A stretch of DNA of 44,158 nt from an uncultured Oscillospiraceae bacterium (GTDB taxonomy: Bacteria > Bacillota > Clostridia > Oscillospirales > Ruminococcaceae). The notes below the pieces were generated by a model. That model did no database searches, had not been told where the DNA came from, and was given only the letters and a program-made list of their open reading frames with translations. Shown in pieces: positions 23,017 through 32,707 of the stretch (its first letter is position 1; each line of letters begins with the position of its first letter). The position numbers were made by a program, and so were the translations under genes. The DNA lies in contig UREN01000011.1 in assembly GCA_900546885.1 (NCBI GenBank), positions 1 through 44,158 of the forward strand, read 5' to 3'.

Positions 23017-24930
23017 TCAGCCGCCTGTGCCGCCATTCCCGTTGTCAGAGCTTGAAGAATCCGACGGCGTGGGCGTTGGCACAGGTGTTGCGGGCGGCGT
23101 GCTGGGGCTTGCGCTGGGAGAAGGCGTCAGCGTGGGCGTGGGGGTGGGCGTGGGGGTGGGTTCCGGCGTGGGGGCCGGGCCCTTCGAAACCTCCACAGAA
23201 ACCGATTCGCCAATCACAAGAGAGCTATCTGCCTTCGGGTTCTGGTTCACCACCGTGCCCGGGGCCGCGTCCGAATACACCTCGGTTTGCGGGCCCAGCA
23301 GCAGGTTGCGGGAAGAAAGCAGCTTTTTGGCATCCTCCAGCGTCATGTTGGTGATATCCGGCACCTTCACTTCGTTGTCGTAGTGTTCACGGCTTACATA
23401 GATGTACACGGAATCGCCCGTTGTCAGCTGTGCGCCCGCGGAAAGCTCCTGGTCGGCCGCGTCCGTCACCTTGAACACCAGGTTTTCGGCCATGTCTTCC
23501 CGCTCTTCAATGCGGATGGTAACCACAAGGCCCAGGTTCTGCAGCTCGTCGCGCGCGTCATAGCGCTCTTTGCCCAGCACGTCCGGCAGGTTCACCACCT
23601 GGGTGCCCTTGCTGACATACAGCGTCACGGTGGCGTTGGCCTTCACGCGCTTGGGCGCTTTGGGCGATTGGTCGTAAACGATGCCCTCGGCATACTCGGC
23701 GCTGTAATCATCGCGCACGTCAAACTGGAAGGAAGCGTACTCGGGGTTGTTTTGAATCTCTTCCAAAGACATCTCCACAAAGTTCGGCAGGTCTACATCC
23801 TCCACATTGCTGAACAGCGTGGTGCCGGAGGTGCGGAAAATAACAAAAATCAGAATGGCGGCGCCCACGGCAAACGCCGCAGCCATGCCGGCCATAATGG
23901 GCAGCACCAGGCGGCCCTTGCCCTTTTTGCCGCCGGGGCGTGCGCCCTTTTTCCTGGCGGCTGTGCCGCGCGTGCCCGGCCGCCGGCCGGCCGCGCCGGA
24001 AGAACGTCTTTCGGGCGTGTTGCTCACCACCTTGTCTATATACCGCGTGGGTTCCTCCGCCAGGGGGGCGTTGGCATCGTGGTATTCAAACTTCACGTTG
24101 GGGTTGCGGCGGAACTCTTCCAGGTCTGCCAGCATCTCGCGCGCCGAGGGGTAACGGCTGCGCGGGTCTTTTGCCATGGCGCGCGCCGTGATGGCCGCAA
24201 GGCCCTCCGGCACATTGGGGTTCACCTGGCGCAGCGGCGTGGCCGTATCTGCAATCTGCTTGATGGCGATGGACACCGGGCTGTCGGAATCGAACGGCAG
24301 GCGGCCCGAAAGCATCTCGTACATCATGACGCCCACCGAATAGATATCCGCCTTGGCGTCCGTCACGTCGCCCTTGGCCTGCTCGGGGCTGATGTAGTGC
24401 ACAGAGCCGATGGCCTTATCGGTGACCGTCTGGTTTTCAGAGCGGGAAAACCGCGCAATGCCAAAATCCATCACCTTGATGGAGCCGTTTTGCAGCAGCA
24501 TGATGTTCTGGGGCTTCACGTCCCGGTGCACAATGCCCTTTTCGTGCGCGTGCTGCAAAGCAAGCAGCGTCTGGCGCACAAAGTGCATGGTCTCCTTCAC
24601 GGTCAAAGGCTGTTTGCGGTAGTTCATATAGTCTTTGAGCGTGATGCCCTCCACATACTCCATCACAATATAGGAAAGCTTTTCCGTGATGCTGATGTCG
24701 TACACTTTCACAATGTTGGGGTGGTCCAGCACGGAAATGGCTTTCGATTCGTTTTTGAAACGGCGCACAAGGTCGGCATTGTTCATGAATTCGGCGCGCA
24801 GCACCTTCACCGCCACGGGGCGGTTTTCCTTCATGTCTGTGGCCTTGTACACATTGGCCATGCCGCCGGCACCCAGCAGTTTCTCGATGCGGTAACGGCC
24901 ATCCAGCATTTTATTTGCAGTGTTATCCAT
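23017..24930 (-). CDS. prkC: PASTA-domain serine/threonine protein kinase
   Basis: This 637-residue membrane kinase of the PrkC/PknB/Stk group senses cell-wall fragments and controls growth, division and germination. The cytoplasmic kinase domain (about 10-275) shows GAGGMANVYKA, the VAVKVL lysine, HRDVKPQN and DFGIARF. A basic linker, one membrane helix (about 340-362) and three PASTA domains follow. The C-terminus is a Pro/Thr-rich tail (PTPEPTPTPTPTPT) encoded by a GTGGGC-type low-complexity tract at 23120-23165. Start: ATG at 24930 after GGAGGAGAACA, overlapping the phosphatase gene by eight bases. The kinase-phosphatase pair is the standard Firmicutes arrangement. Confidence 0.97.
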   Translation of the reverse strand: MDNTANKMLDGRYRIEKLLGAGGMANVYKATDMKENRPVAVKVLRAEFMNNADLVRRFKNESKAISVLDHPNIVKVYDISITEKLSYIVMEYVEGITLKDYMNYRKQPLTVKETMHFVRQTLLALQHAHEKGIVHRDVKPQNIMLLQNGSIKVMDFGIARFSRSENQTVTDKAIGSVHYISPEQAKGDVTDAKADIYSVGVMMYEMLSGRLPFDSDSPVSIAIKQIADTATPLRQVNPNVPEGLAAITARAMAKDPRSRYPSAREMLADLEEFRRNPNVKFEYHDANAPLAEEPTRYIDKVVSNTPERRSSGAAGRRPGTRGTAARKKGARPGGKKGKGRLVLPIMAGMAAAFAVGAAILIFVIFRTSGTTLFSNVEDVDLPNFVEMSLEEIQNNPEYASFQFDVRDDYSAEYAEGIVYDQSPKAPKRVKANATVTLYVSKGTQVVNLPDVLGKERYDARDELQNLGLVVTIRIEEREDMAENLVFKVTDAADQELSAGAQLTTGDSVYIYVSREHYDNEVKVPDITNMTLEDAKKLLSSRNLLLGPQTEVYSDAAPGTVVNQNPKADSSLVIGESVSVEVSKGPAPTPEPTPTPTPTPTLTPSPSASPSTPPATPVPTPTPSDSSSSDNGNGGTGG

Positions 24931-25675
24931 TGTTCTCCTCCGTAGCATCGCACTTTGCCAGCAGCACCGTGACGTTATCCAGCCCGCCGGCTTTCAGCGC
25001 CCGGTCTACCAGTGCGTCCGCCATCTCGTAGAATGCGGTGTTCTGGATGATCTCCTCCATCTCATCCACCGTGACGTAATTGCTCAGCCCGTCTGTGCAC
25101 AGCACCAGGATGTCGCCTGGGGAAAGCACGATTTCGCCGAAATCTATCTCCACCTGCGGGCCCACGCCCAAGGCGCGGGTAATGAGGTTCTTGCGCGGGT
25201 GGAACGCCGCTTCCTCTGCGGTGATAGAACCCTTTTCCACCAGCTCCTGCACGATGGAATGGTCTTTTGTGAGCTGGCAGATGGAATGCCCGTGAAACAG
25301 GTAAATGCGGGAATCGCCCACATGCGCATATTGCAGCATGCCGCCGCGGCACACGCCGCACACCACCGTGGTGCCCATGCCGCGGGCCGCAGGCGTGGCC
25401 AGCGCTTTTTCATACACGGCTTCGTTTGCGCCGCGTACGGCCTGCTCCAGCAGGGCGCGCGCCTGCTTGTCCGTCTGCACGCCCGGCAGGCCGGCGCACA
25501 GCGTCTGTTCCAGGCTGGCCACAGCCAGGCCGCTTGCCAGCCGCCCGCCGCGCGCGCCGCCCATGCCGTCGCACACGGCCAGCCATGCCTTGCCGTCCGT
25601 GCGCGCCTGGGCGCGGTAGCTGTCCTGGTTTTCCGCGCGTTTGTTGCCAATGTCAGTTCTGGCGGACAATTCCAT
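24923..25675 (-). CDS. stp: PP2C-type serine/threonine phosphatase
   Basis: This 250-residue phosphatase reverses PrkC phosphorylation. Motifs with metal-binding aspartates are RAENQDSY (14-20), CDGMGGARGG (35-44), VGDSRIYL (about 112), LCTDGLSNYV (about 186) and GGLDNVTVLLA (about 229). Start: ATG at 25675, which lies inside the end of rlmN; AAGGAGGGAACG stands about 10 bases before it. The stop overlaps the prkC start. Complete and of normal length. Confidence 0.95.
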   Translation of the reverse strand: MELSARTDIGNKRAENQDSYRAQARTDGKAWLAVCDGMGGARGGRLASGLAVASLEQTLCAGLPGVQTDKQARALLEQAVRGANEAVYEKALATPAARGMGTTVVCGVCRGGMLQYAHVGDSRIYLFHGHSICQLTKDHSIVQELVEKGSITAEEAAFHPRKNLITRALGVGPQVEIDFGEIVLSPGDILVLCTDGLSNYVTVDEMEEIIQNTAFYEMADALVDRALKAGGLDNVTVLLAKCDATEENNG

Positions 25676-26717
25676 TTGCGGGCGTTCCCTCCTTGTTTGC
25701 CTCGCGGCGAAGCTGGCCGCAGGCGGCACTGATCTCTGTTCCCAGCCGGCGGCGCACCGTGGCGTTCACGCCCAGAGACAAAAGCGTGTTTTGAAACCGC
25801 CTGACATTGGCCGCATCCGCCGCAGAATAGGGCGAGCCGTCCACCGGGTTGATGGGGATGAGGTTCACATGCGCGCCCATCCCCTCAATGAGCTTTGCCA
25901 GTTTGCGCGCTGTCTGCTCGGAATCGTTCACGCCGCGCGCAATGGAATATTCGAAGCTGATGCGCCTGCCCGTTGCCCTTTGGTAGGCGCGGCACGCGGG
26001 AATCAGCTTTTCCAGCGGGTAGGCGTCGTTCACCGGCATCATGGACGAACGCATCTCGTTTGTGGGGGCGTGCAGGCTTACCGAAAGCGTCAGGCCCAGC
26101 TTTTTCTGCGCCAGCTTTTCCATCATGGGCACAAGGCCGCAGGTGGAAAGGCTGATGTTGCGCATGCCGATGTTCACGCCCTGCGGGCAGGAGATGATCG
26201 ATAAAAAATCCATCACATTGTCGAAGTTGTCCAGCGGTTCGCCAATGCCCATCAGCACAATGTGGGAAACGCGCTCGCCTGTGTCGGCCATCACGGCGTA
26301 AATTTCGTTTGCAATTTCGCCCGCGGTAAGGTTGCGAACGCGGCCCCCCTGCGTGGACGCGCAAAAACGGCACCCCATGCGGCAGCCCACCTGCGTGGAC
26401 ACGCACACAGAGTTGCCATACGAATAGCGCATCAGCACCGTCTCGATGCTGTTGCCGTCTGCAAGGCCGAACAGGTATTTCACCGTGCCGTCCTTCGCGC
26501 ACTGCCTGCGCAGCGGGCGAAGCGTCTCGATGGTGCATTGCTGTTCCAGCTGCTGCAAAAAGCTTTTGGGCAAATTGGTCATGGCAGAAAACTCCTGCAC
26601 GCGCTTTTCATGCAGCCAGCTGAACAGCTGTTTTGCCCGAAAAGCGGGCTGCCCCAGCCCGGTGACGAAGCCCGTCAGCTTTTCCAATGTATAGGAAGAA
26701 ACTCCTATCCGATTCAT
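25653..26717 (-). CDS. rlmN: 23S rRNA (adenine2503-C2)/tRNA methyltransferase RlmN
   Basis: This radical SAM enzyme methylates A2503 of 23S rRNA. Its 354 residues carry the cluster-binding CX3CX2C motif at 112-119 (GCRMGCRFCAS) and the methyl-carrying/catalytic Cys region (NISLSTCGLVP) further on. GIGEPLDNFDNV follows the fold of the family. ATG lies two bases after the rsmB stop, so the genes are coupled. The absence of Cfr-specific context and the housekeeping operon favour RlmN over Cfr. Confidence 0.96.
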   Translation of the reverse strand: MNRIGVSSYTLEKLTGFVTGLGQPAFRAKQLFSWLHEKRVQEFSAMTNLPKSFLQQLEQQCTIETLRPLRRQCAKDGTVKYLFGLADGNSIETVLMRYSYGNSVCVSTQVGCRMGCRFCASTQGGRVRNLTAGEIANEIYAVMADTGERVSHIVLMGIGEPLDNFDNVMDFLSIISCPQGVNIGMRNISLSTCGLVPMMEKLAQKKLGLTLSVSLHAPTNEMRSSMMPVNDAYPLEKLIPACRAYQRATGRRISFEYSIARGVNDSEQTARKLAKLIEGMGAHVNLIPINPVDGSPYSAADAANVRRFQNTLLSLGVNATVRRRLGTEISAACGQLRREANKEGTPANGIVRQN

Positions 26718-26718
26718 T

Positions 26719-28029
26719 CTACCACAATCTTTCCAAGGATGCTATAAAAAAACCATCTGTTTGTGTGAAAAATGGAAGCAGCGTTGCCATGCCGTCCTCT
26801 TCCAGCGCGCCGGGGATGGCGCAGCCCGCCGGCCGCAGGCGAAAGCCCGGGTGCCCGGCCAGGAAGGCCCGCACGACGGCCTGGTTTTCCTGAGGGGCCA
26901 CGGTGCAGGTGGAATACACAAGGCGGCCGCCCGGCTTCACATAGCCTGCACAGGTGTGCAGAATGGCGCGCTGCGCGGCATACAGCTCTTCTGCCCCCTC
27001 CAGGCTTTTATAGCGGATGTCCGGCTTTTTGGCCAGCACGCCAAGGCCCGTGCAGGGCACGTCGCACAGCACGGCGTCCGCCTGTTCCAGCGCGGCGTCG
27101 TACACGCGCGCATCGGCGCAGGCCGTGTTTGCGCACAAAACGCCAAGGCGCGCCAGGGCCTCGTCTATCAGCGGCACGCGGTTTTGCGCCGCGTCGCGGC
27201 TGAACAAAACGCCCCTGTTTTCCATATACTGCGCCAGCGTGGCACTTTTGCCGCCGGGCGCAGCGCACACATCCAGCACTTTCTCGCCCGGCCTTGGCGC
27301 CAGCGCCGCGCATGCCGCCTGCGAGGCCTCGCTTTGCACATGGAACAGCCCCTCGCAAAATTCCGGCAGGGCGGCCACATCGCCCACCCCCTCCAACAGA
27401 AGGCTGTTTGCCACGCGGCCGGGCTTTGCCGCAACGCCGTGCGCAGCAAGGCTGGCCGAAAGCGCCTGCGGTGTGGTTTTCAGGGTATTTACGCGCACGG
27501 CCAGCGCCGGCTTTTCAAAGCTGGCAGCCAGCAGGCGCTCGGCATATGCCGGAAGCTGTGTTTGCAACAGCATGGCCACCGGCTGCGACACGCTGTACTG
27601 CACGCAAAGCCGCTGGGTTTCGCTTTCAAAGGCCTCTTTTTCCACGTCCACCGCCGCGGCGCGGCGCAGCACGGCATTTACAAGGCCGGCGGCGCTGGCC
27701 TTTTTCATGCGGCGGCACAGCGCCACCGATTCGCTCACCGCCGCGTGCACCGGCACGCTTTGCATATATTTGGCCTGGTACAGCCCGGCGCGCAGGATGG
27801 CCCGCACGGGCGCGTCCAGCCGCGAAAGCGGCTTTTGCAGAAATTTGCCCAGGCAATAATCCAGCGTATTTTTGCGCTCTACCGCGCCATAAAACACGGC
27901 CGCGGCAAAGGCCTTTTCCTGCGCTGTGCCCGCAAAACGGGCAAGCTGGCTTTTCAGCACAAGGTTGGAATAGCCGCCCGCCTCTGTGCGCACCAGCGCC
28001 TGCACGGCGGCCTCGCGCGCGCCGCTCAA
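26719..28029 (-). CDS. rsmB: 16S rRNA (cytosine967-C5) methyltransferase RsmB
   Basis: This is a SAM-dependent rRNA methyltransferase with an N-terminal NusB-like RNA-binding domain (about 1-140). The catalytic domain shows DVCAAPGGKSATLAQ (SAM site), DAVLCDVPCTGLG and LVYSTCTVAPQENQ, the two cysteine motifs of the NSUN/RsmB family. The best start is TTG at 28029, overlapping the fmt stop by four bases, with GGGGG seven bases upstream. It gives SGAREAAVQALVRTEAGGYS, the family N-terminus, and a length of 436. A GTG at 28068 is possible but adds unlike residues. Confidence 0.94.
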   Translation of the reverse strand: MSGAREAAVQALVRTEAGGYSNLVLKSQLARFAGTAQEKAFAAAVFYGAVERKNTLDYCLGKFLQKPLSRLDAPVRAILRAGLYQAKYMQSVPVHAAVSESVALCRRMKKASAAGLVNAVLRRAAAVDVEKEAFESETQRLCVQYSVSQPVAMLLQTQLPAYAERLLAASFEKPALAVRVNTLKTTPQALSASLAAHGVAAKPGRVANSLLLEGVGDVAALPEFCEGLFHVQSEASQAACAALAPRPGEKVLDVCAAPGGKSATLAQYMENRGVLFSRDAAQNRVPLIDEALARLGVLCANTACADARVYDAALEQADAVLCDVPCTGLGVLAKKPDIRYKSLEGAEELYAAQRAILHTCAGYVKPGGRLVYSTCTVAPQENQAVVRAFLAGHPGFRLRPAGCAIPGALEEDGMATLLPFFTQTDGFFIASLERLW

Positions 28030-28943
28030 AGCAGGGCCCCCGGCGCAAAGCGGCGGCCCAGCGCCCACGCCTCGCCCGGCATGGGGCCCTTGCCCTCGGG
28101 CACCACGGTTTCCAGCACAAGCGCGCCTGTTTCACAGGCCACCGTCAGCGGCTTCACCGCCAGCACCGTGCCCGGCGCGCCTGCGCCGGGGGCGGGGTGC
28201 GCCTTCAGCACCTTCACCTTTTTGCCGTCGTGCTCGAAATATGCCACGGGCCACGGGTTCATGCCGCGGATGTGATTGTGCAGCTTTTGGGCGGGCATGG
28301 CAAAGGTAAAGCGCGCCATCTCTTTGGTAAGCGGCGGGGCCAGCGTGGCCAGGGCGCCGTCCTGCTTTTGCGGGTGTACGTCCCCCTGTTCTATTTTGTC
28401 CAGCACCTCGCACAAAAGCGCGGCGCCCACGCCCGCCACCTGTTCAAACAGCTCGCCGCTGGTGGTGTCCGGCCCAATGGGCACCCGGCGGGTGCACAAA
28501 ATGTCGCCCGTGTCCAGGCCCTCGTCCATCTGCATCACCGTCACGCCCGTCTCGGCGTCTCCGTTCAGCACGGCCCACTGGATGGGCGCCGCGCCGCGGT
28601 ATTTCGGCAGCAGAGAGACATGCAGGTTCACACAGCCATATTGCGGCAGGGCCAAAATGTCGGGCGGCAGAATGCGCCCATACGCCACCACCACCACAAG
28701 CTGCGGCGCAAGGCGGCGCAGCACCTCGGCCGCCTCGCCGCTGCGCAGTGTTTTGGGCTGAAACACCGGGATGCCGTGCGCCAGCGCCACCTGCTTGGCG
28801 GGCGGCGCCGTAAGCACCTGTTTGCGCCCCACGGGCTTATCTTCCCGCGTAAACACGCCGCACACCTCGTGCCGCCCCTCTTCCAGAATGGCGGCCAGGC
28901 ACTGTGCGGCAATGTCCGGGGTGCCCATGAATACGATCTTCAT
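28026..28943 (-). CDS. fmt: Methionyl-tRNA formyltransferase
   Basis: This enzyme formylates initiator Met-tRNA. Its 305 residues show KIVFMGTPDIAAQCL at the start, the catalytic Asn-His region CVNLHVSLLPKYRGAAPIQ (about 106-124) and DEGLDTGDIL (about 141-150). A C-terminal OB-fold includes NPWPVAYFEHDGKKVKV. The ATG follows GAGGAGTAAGCG, part of which lies in the end of def. Pairing with def is the usual arrangement. Confidence 0.97.
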   Translation of the reverse strand: MKIVFMGTPDIAAQCLAAILEEGRHEVCGVFTREDKPVGRKQVLTAPPAKQVALAHGIPVFQPKTLRSGEAAEVLRRLAPQLVVVVAYGRILPPDILALPQYGCVNLHVSLLPKYRGAAPIQWAVLNGDAETGVTVMQMDEGLDTGDILCTRRVPIGPDTTSGELFEQVAGVGAALLCEVLDKIEQGDVHPQKQDGALATLAPPLTKEMARFTFAMPAQKLHNHIRGMNPWPVAYFEHDGKKVKVLKAHPAPGAGAPGTVLAVKPLTVACETGALVLETVVPEGKGPMPGEAWALGRRFAPGALL

Positions 28944-28946
28944 CGC

Positions 28947-29465
28947 TTACTCCTCTTCTTCGTCGTGCTCAACGTCCTCATAGAAGTATTCCGCCTTGTC
29001 CATGATGGTGACGCCGTCCAAATGGTCGCTTTCATGGCAGATGCAGCGCGCCAGCATGCCCTCGGCCTCCAGCGTGAAGGGGTTGCCGTCGCGGTCGAAC
29101 GCGCACACCGTCACCTTGGCCGGGCGGTGGATGGCCGCGTTGTGCCCCGGAAACGAGAGGCACCCCTCATACTGCAGCACATCGCCCTCCTGGGCGATGA
29201 TCTCGGGGTTTACAAATTCCAGAAATTTCGTCTCATACCCCTCGGGGCGCTCGCCGTTTTCGGGAAGGTCCCGCTCGTCCACGCTGATGAACACGCGGCG
29301 CATCACGCCCACCTGCGGCGCCGCAAGGCCGTAGCCCTGCGCATCCTCCAGCGTGTCGCGCATATCATCCAGCAGCTGGGCCAGGCGCGCATCGTAATTC
29401 GTCACCGGGCGGCATTTCTTTTTCAGAATGGGGTCGCCATCCTGCACAATTGTTCTCAAAGCCAT
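28947..29465 (-). CDS. def: Peptide deformylase
   Basis: This metalloenzyme removes the N-formyl group from new proteins. It has 172 residues with the three family motifs: GYGLAAPQVG (about 44-53), EGCLSFPG with the metal Cys (about 99), and CHESDHLDGV with the HExDH metal site (about 141-145). The acidic tail (EDVEHDEEEE) is longer than usual. Start: ATG at 29465, with TTGGAGGG upstream; an in-frame ATG at 29510 would add 15 residues unlike the family. Confidence 0.96.
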   Translation of the reverse strand: MALRTIVQDGDPILKKKCRPVTNYDARLAQLLDDMRDTLEDAQGYGLAAPQVGVMRRVFISVDERDLPENGERPEGYETKFLEFVNPEIIAQEGDVLQYEGCLSFPGHNAAIHRPAKVTVCAFDRDGNPFTLEAEGMLARCICHESDHLDGVTIMDKAEYFYEDVEHDEEEE

Positions 29466-29537
29466 TTTGTAAATTCCCTCCAAGTCATTCTGTAGCAATG
29501 TAACGTTCATAGGCCGCGGCCGGCGCCAGGCGCGGGC

Positions 29538-31784
29538 TCACAGGTCTGCATCTGAATGGAAATCAATGGTGACAGAGGCCTTTGACGCCCAGCCGCCCGC
29601 GTCATACTGGGCCAGCGCGGCGCGCAGCATGGCGCGGAAGGCCTTATCGCCCCGGCATTTCAGCGTCAGCTTATAGCGGTATTGCCGTTTCACCATGGCC
29701 ACGCTCATGGGCGCGGGGCCCAAAAGGCGCAGCGGCACGCCGCCGCGGCGCTGTGTTTCGCTTTGCACAAAGGCCGCGAAAGCGCGCGCGGCGCGCAGCA
29801 CAGCGGCCTCGTCCCCGCCGGAAAAGCCCACCATGCAGATGGCGCAGAACGGCGGGTATAAATTCAGGCGGCGGAACGAAATCTCCTGTTCATAAAACGA
29901 GGCATAGTCCTGGTTGGCCGCAAGCGTCAGCACAGGGTGCTGCGGGTCCACCGTCTGAATGACGGCGCGGCCCGGCTGGCTGGCGCGGCCCGCACGGCCC
30001 ACCACCTGGGTGACAAGGCTGAACACGTTTTCAAACGCCTTGTACCCCTGGGCGAACAGCATCTGGTCGATGCCTAGCACCCCCACCAGCGTCACGCGCT
30101 CGAAGTCAAGGCCCTTGGCCACCATCTGTGTGCCCAGCAAAATATCATATTCCCCGTTTGCAAACGCGCGCAGCAGCGTTTCGTGCGCGTTTTTGTGCGC
30201 TGTGCTGTCTGCGTCCATGCGCAGCACGCGCGCCTCGGGCAGAAGCTCGGCAAGCTGCTCTTCCACGCGCTGGGTGCCAAAGCCCGTATACTTCAGCTTT
30301 CCGCCGCAGGCCGGGCACACCTGCGGCACAGGCGCGTGCGCCGCGCCGCAATAGTGGCACAAAAGCCGGCCGGTGGCCTTGTGGTACACCATGGGCACGC
30401 TGCACGAGGCGCATTTCAGCACCTCGCCGCACGAGGTGCACATGGCCACCGTCTGGTAGCCGCGCCGGTTCAAAAGCAGGATGCTTTGGTTGTGCTGGGC
30501 AAGGTTTTCCCGCAGCTGCTGCTCTAAAAAGCCGCTTAGCGCCGAGGCGTTGCCCGCGGCCAGCTCGGCGCGCATATCTGCCAGATACACCTTGGGCAGG
30601 GGCATATCGTTATAGCGGTGCAGCAGCTGCACAAGCTGCATGCGCCCGGCGCGCGCAGCGTAAAAGCTCTCGACGCTGGGGGTGGCGCTGGCCAGCACCA
30701 GCAGCGCGCCGTGCGCAGCCGCACGGCGGCGGGCCACCTCGCGCGCGTCGTAGCGCGGCGAGTTTTCGGAATGGTAGGTGTGCTCCTGCTCTTCGTCCAC
30801 AATCATGAGGCCCAGCCGCTCCAGCGGCGAGAACACCGCACTGCGCGTGCCCACCACCACATCGGCCGCACCGCTTTGAATCTGCTGCCACTGCAAAAGG
30901 CGCTCGGTGTGGTTCAGCGCCGAGTGCTGCACGGCCACGCGGCGGCCAAACTGCGCTTTCAGCCTGCGGATCATCTGCGGGGTAAGCGAAATCTCCGGCA
31001 CCAGCACCAGCGCCTGCCTGCCCAGAGCCAGGCATTGCTCAATCAGCTTGAGAAACACCAGCGTCTTGCCCGAGCCCGTCACCCCGTACAGCAGCGCGGG
31101 CTGCGGCTTTGGCTGGGAAAGGCCCGGGGCCAGGGCGTCATAGGCGCGCTGCTGTTCGGGCGAAAGGCACACCGGCTGCGGCGCGGCATCGTACTGGCCG
31201 TAAAGCTCCAGCGCCTTATCGCGCTTTTCCCGCAAGAGCATGCCCTTTTTCTCCATGCGCTCCAGCACGTCTTTCGAGATGCCCGCCTGTTCCAGCGCGC
31301 TTTGCCCCACCGGCCCGGCGGCAAGGGCCTGCCATGCCGCGCTTTGCTTTGGCGTAAATTTCGGCGGCGCCGCCGCGCGGGAATACACCCACTCGGTGTG
31401 GCGCACCAGCTGCTTTTGCAGCCGGGGCCCGCCGCCCGTTTCCACAGCGCGGTATTGCGCGCCATAGGGGATGATGGCCTTCACGGCCTCGTAATAGGTG
31501 CAGAAAGTGCCTTCCCGCAGCGCGTGCACCAGGGCCAGAAGCTCGGGCGAAAGGCGCGCCTCTTCCGGCGCGGCGTCGTACAGTTCTTTCAGCTTTGCAC
31601 CGGCCGGTTCTTCCCCGGCGGCCAGCACCACGCCCATGCGCGCCTTCGAGCCGCGCCCAAAAGGCACCAGCACCATGCTGCCCGTGTGCACGCGCTGCGC
31701 AAGGCTTTGCGGCACAAGGTAGGAATAGAGCTTATCGAAATGGATGGTGGCGCCACTGACGGCCACCTGTGCAACGAGCGGCAC
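29538..31784 (-). CDS. priA: Primosomal protein N' (replication restart helicase PriA)
   Basis: This superfamily 2 helicase reloads the replisome at stalled forks. It has 748 residues with an N-terminal 3'-DNA-binding domain, Walker A YGVTGSGKT (about 237), the DEEQEHTYH box (about 331), the zinc-binding cysteine series CTSCGEVLKCASC and CHYCG plus CPACG (about 450-495), and helicase motifs toward the end (LLGTQMVAKGLDFERV). The GTG start is preceded by AAGGAGGGTGGCGC. In Bacillus rpoZ and coaBC stand between gmk and priA; here the gap is 33 bases. Confidence 0.97.
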   Translation of the reverse strand: MPLVAQVAVSGATIHFDKLYSYLVPQSLAQRVHTGSMVLVPFGRGSKARMGVVLAAGEEPAGAKLKELYDAAPEEARLSPELLALVHALREGTFCTYYEAVKAIIPYGAQYRAVETGGGPRLQKQLVRHTEWVYSRAAAPPKFTPKQSAAWQALAAGPVGQSALEQAGISKDVLERMEKKGMLLREKRDKALELYGQYDAAPQPVCLSPEQQRAYDALAPGLSQPKPQPALLYGVTGSGKTLVFLKLIEQCLALGRQALVLVPEISLTPQMIRRLKAQFGRRVAVQHSALNHTERLLQWQQIQSGAADVVVGTRSAVFSPLERLGLMIVDEEQEHTYHSENSPRYDAREVARRRAAAHGALLVLASATPSVESFYAARAGRMQLVQLLHRYNDMPLPKVYLADMRAELAAGNASALSGFLEQQLRENLAQHNQSILLLNRRGYQTVAMCTSCGEVLKCASCSVPMVYHKATGRLLCHYCGAAHAPVPQVCPACGGKLKYTGFGTQRVEEQLAELLPEARVLRMDADSTAHKNAHETLLRAFANGEYDILLGTQMVAKGLDFERVTLVGVLGIDQMLFAQGYKAFENVFSLVTQVVGRAGRASQPGRAVIQTVDPQHPVLTLAANQDYASFYEQEISFRRLNLYPPFCAICMVGFSGGDEAAVLRAARAFAAFVQSETQRRGGVPLRLLGPAPMSVAMVKRQYRYKLTLKCRGDKAFRAMLRAALAQYDAGGWASKASVTIDFHSDADL

Positions 31785-31817
31785 GCGCCACCCTCCTTCC
31801 CCGCCCGCTTTGGGGCG

Positions 31818-32384
31818 TTATTCGCTTTGGCGGGCCCTCAAAATCTCATACAGTTCGTCTGCGCAGCGGCGCGCGTCGTCGTTCACAATGGCAAAATCAT
31901 AGGCGTCCTTTTCGCGCAGCTCTTCCTCGGCGCGCGCAAGGCGCTTTTGCACGGCGGCCTCGTCCTCTGTTCCGCGCCCGCGCAGGCGCGCGGCCAGCTC
32001 TTCCATGCTGGGCGGCAGAATGAACACCAGCGTGCTTTCGGGGTACATGCGCTTAATGTTGGCCGCGCCCACCACCTCAATCACCAGCACCACCGTGGTG
32101 CCTGCGGCAATGCGCCTGTCCACTTCGCTTTTCGGCGTGCCGTAGTATTTGCCGCAGTAGTTCACGTGCTCTAAAATTTCGCCGCGCGCCAGCTTTTCTT
32201 CAAACTGTGCGTTCGTCATGTAATAATAGTTCACGCCCTCCGCCTCGCCGGGGCGCATGGCGCGCGTGGTGGCCGATACAGAAATTTCAATCTCCGGATG
32301 GGCCTCCATCAGATATTTCACCACGGTGTCCTTTCCCGCGCCGGACGGGCCCGACACCACCAGAAGGCGGCGCTGTTCATTCAT
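31818..32384 (-). CDS. gmk: Guanylate kinase
   Basis: This enzyme converts GMP to GDP. Its 188 residues carry the P-loop [15 protein letters not shown] (about 9-23), [20 protein letters not shown] (GMP-binding region) and [12 protein letters not shown]. The P-loop reads GKDT where many homologues have GKST or GKGT. ATG overlaps the end of remA by eight bases, and its binding site (GCTGGAGG) lies in remA. Confidence 0.96.
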   Translation of the reverse strand: MNEQRRLLVVSGPSGAGKDTVVKYLMEAHPEIEISVSATTRAMRPGEAEGVNYYYMTNAQFEEKLARGEILEHVNYCGKYYGTPKSEVDRRIAAGTTVVLVIEVVGAANIKRMYPESTLVFILPPSMEELAARLRGRGTEDEAAVQKRLARAEEELREKDAYDFAIVNDDARRCADELYEILRARQSE

Positions 32385-32643
32385 CCTCCAGCTCCTCCTC
32401 TTCCTCGCCGGTGTCGTTCAGGCGGTTGGCCACGGTTTCCGGCTGCACGGCGCTGAGCACCACATGGTCGGAATCGGTGATAAGCACCGCGCGCGTGCGG
32501 CGGCCGTAGGTGGCGTCAATCAGCACGCCCTTATCGCGCGCCTCCTGCACAATGCGCTTGATGGGGGCAGATTCTGGGCTCACAATGGCAATCAGCCTGT
32601 TTGCGCTAACCATGTTGCCAAAGCCAATGTTGATCAGTTTCAT
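32377..32643 (-). CDS. remA: RemA-family DNA-binding regulator (DUF370)
   Basis: This 88-residue protein belongs to the RemA family, small DNA-binding proteins that activate biofilm matrix and osmoprotection genes in Bacillus. The conserved N-terminus [20 protein letters not shown] and the block [20 protein letters not shown] are present. The C-terminus is acidic (EEEEELEDE), and that stretch also encodes the gmk binding site. The neighbours yicC and gmk are the usual ones. What it regulates here is not visible. Confidence 0.93.
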   Translation of the reverse strand: MKLINIGFGNMVSANRLIAIVSPESAPIKRIVQEARDKGVLIDATYGRRTRAVLITDSDHVVLSAVQPETVANRLNDTGEEEEELEDE

Positions 32644-32707
32644 GTGTGTTCCTTCCCGGGAGTCATCCCTGTTTCAAGTATAGGCAAAGGGCGCACGGCC
32701 CATGCGC

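Noticed and set aside
25653..26717. RlmN-like protein as the resistance methylase Cfr
   Set aside because: It sits in the conserved housekeeping operon between rsmB and stp, with family-typical length and start.
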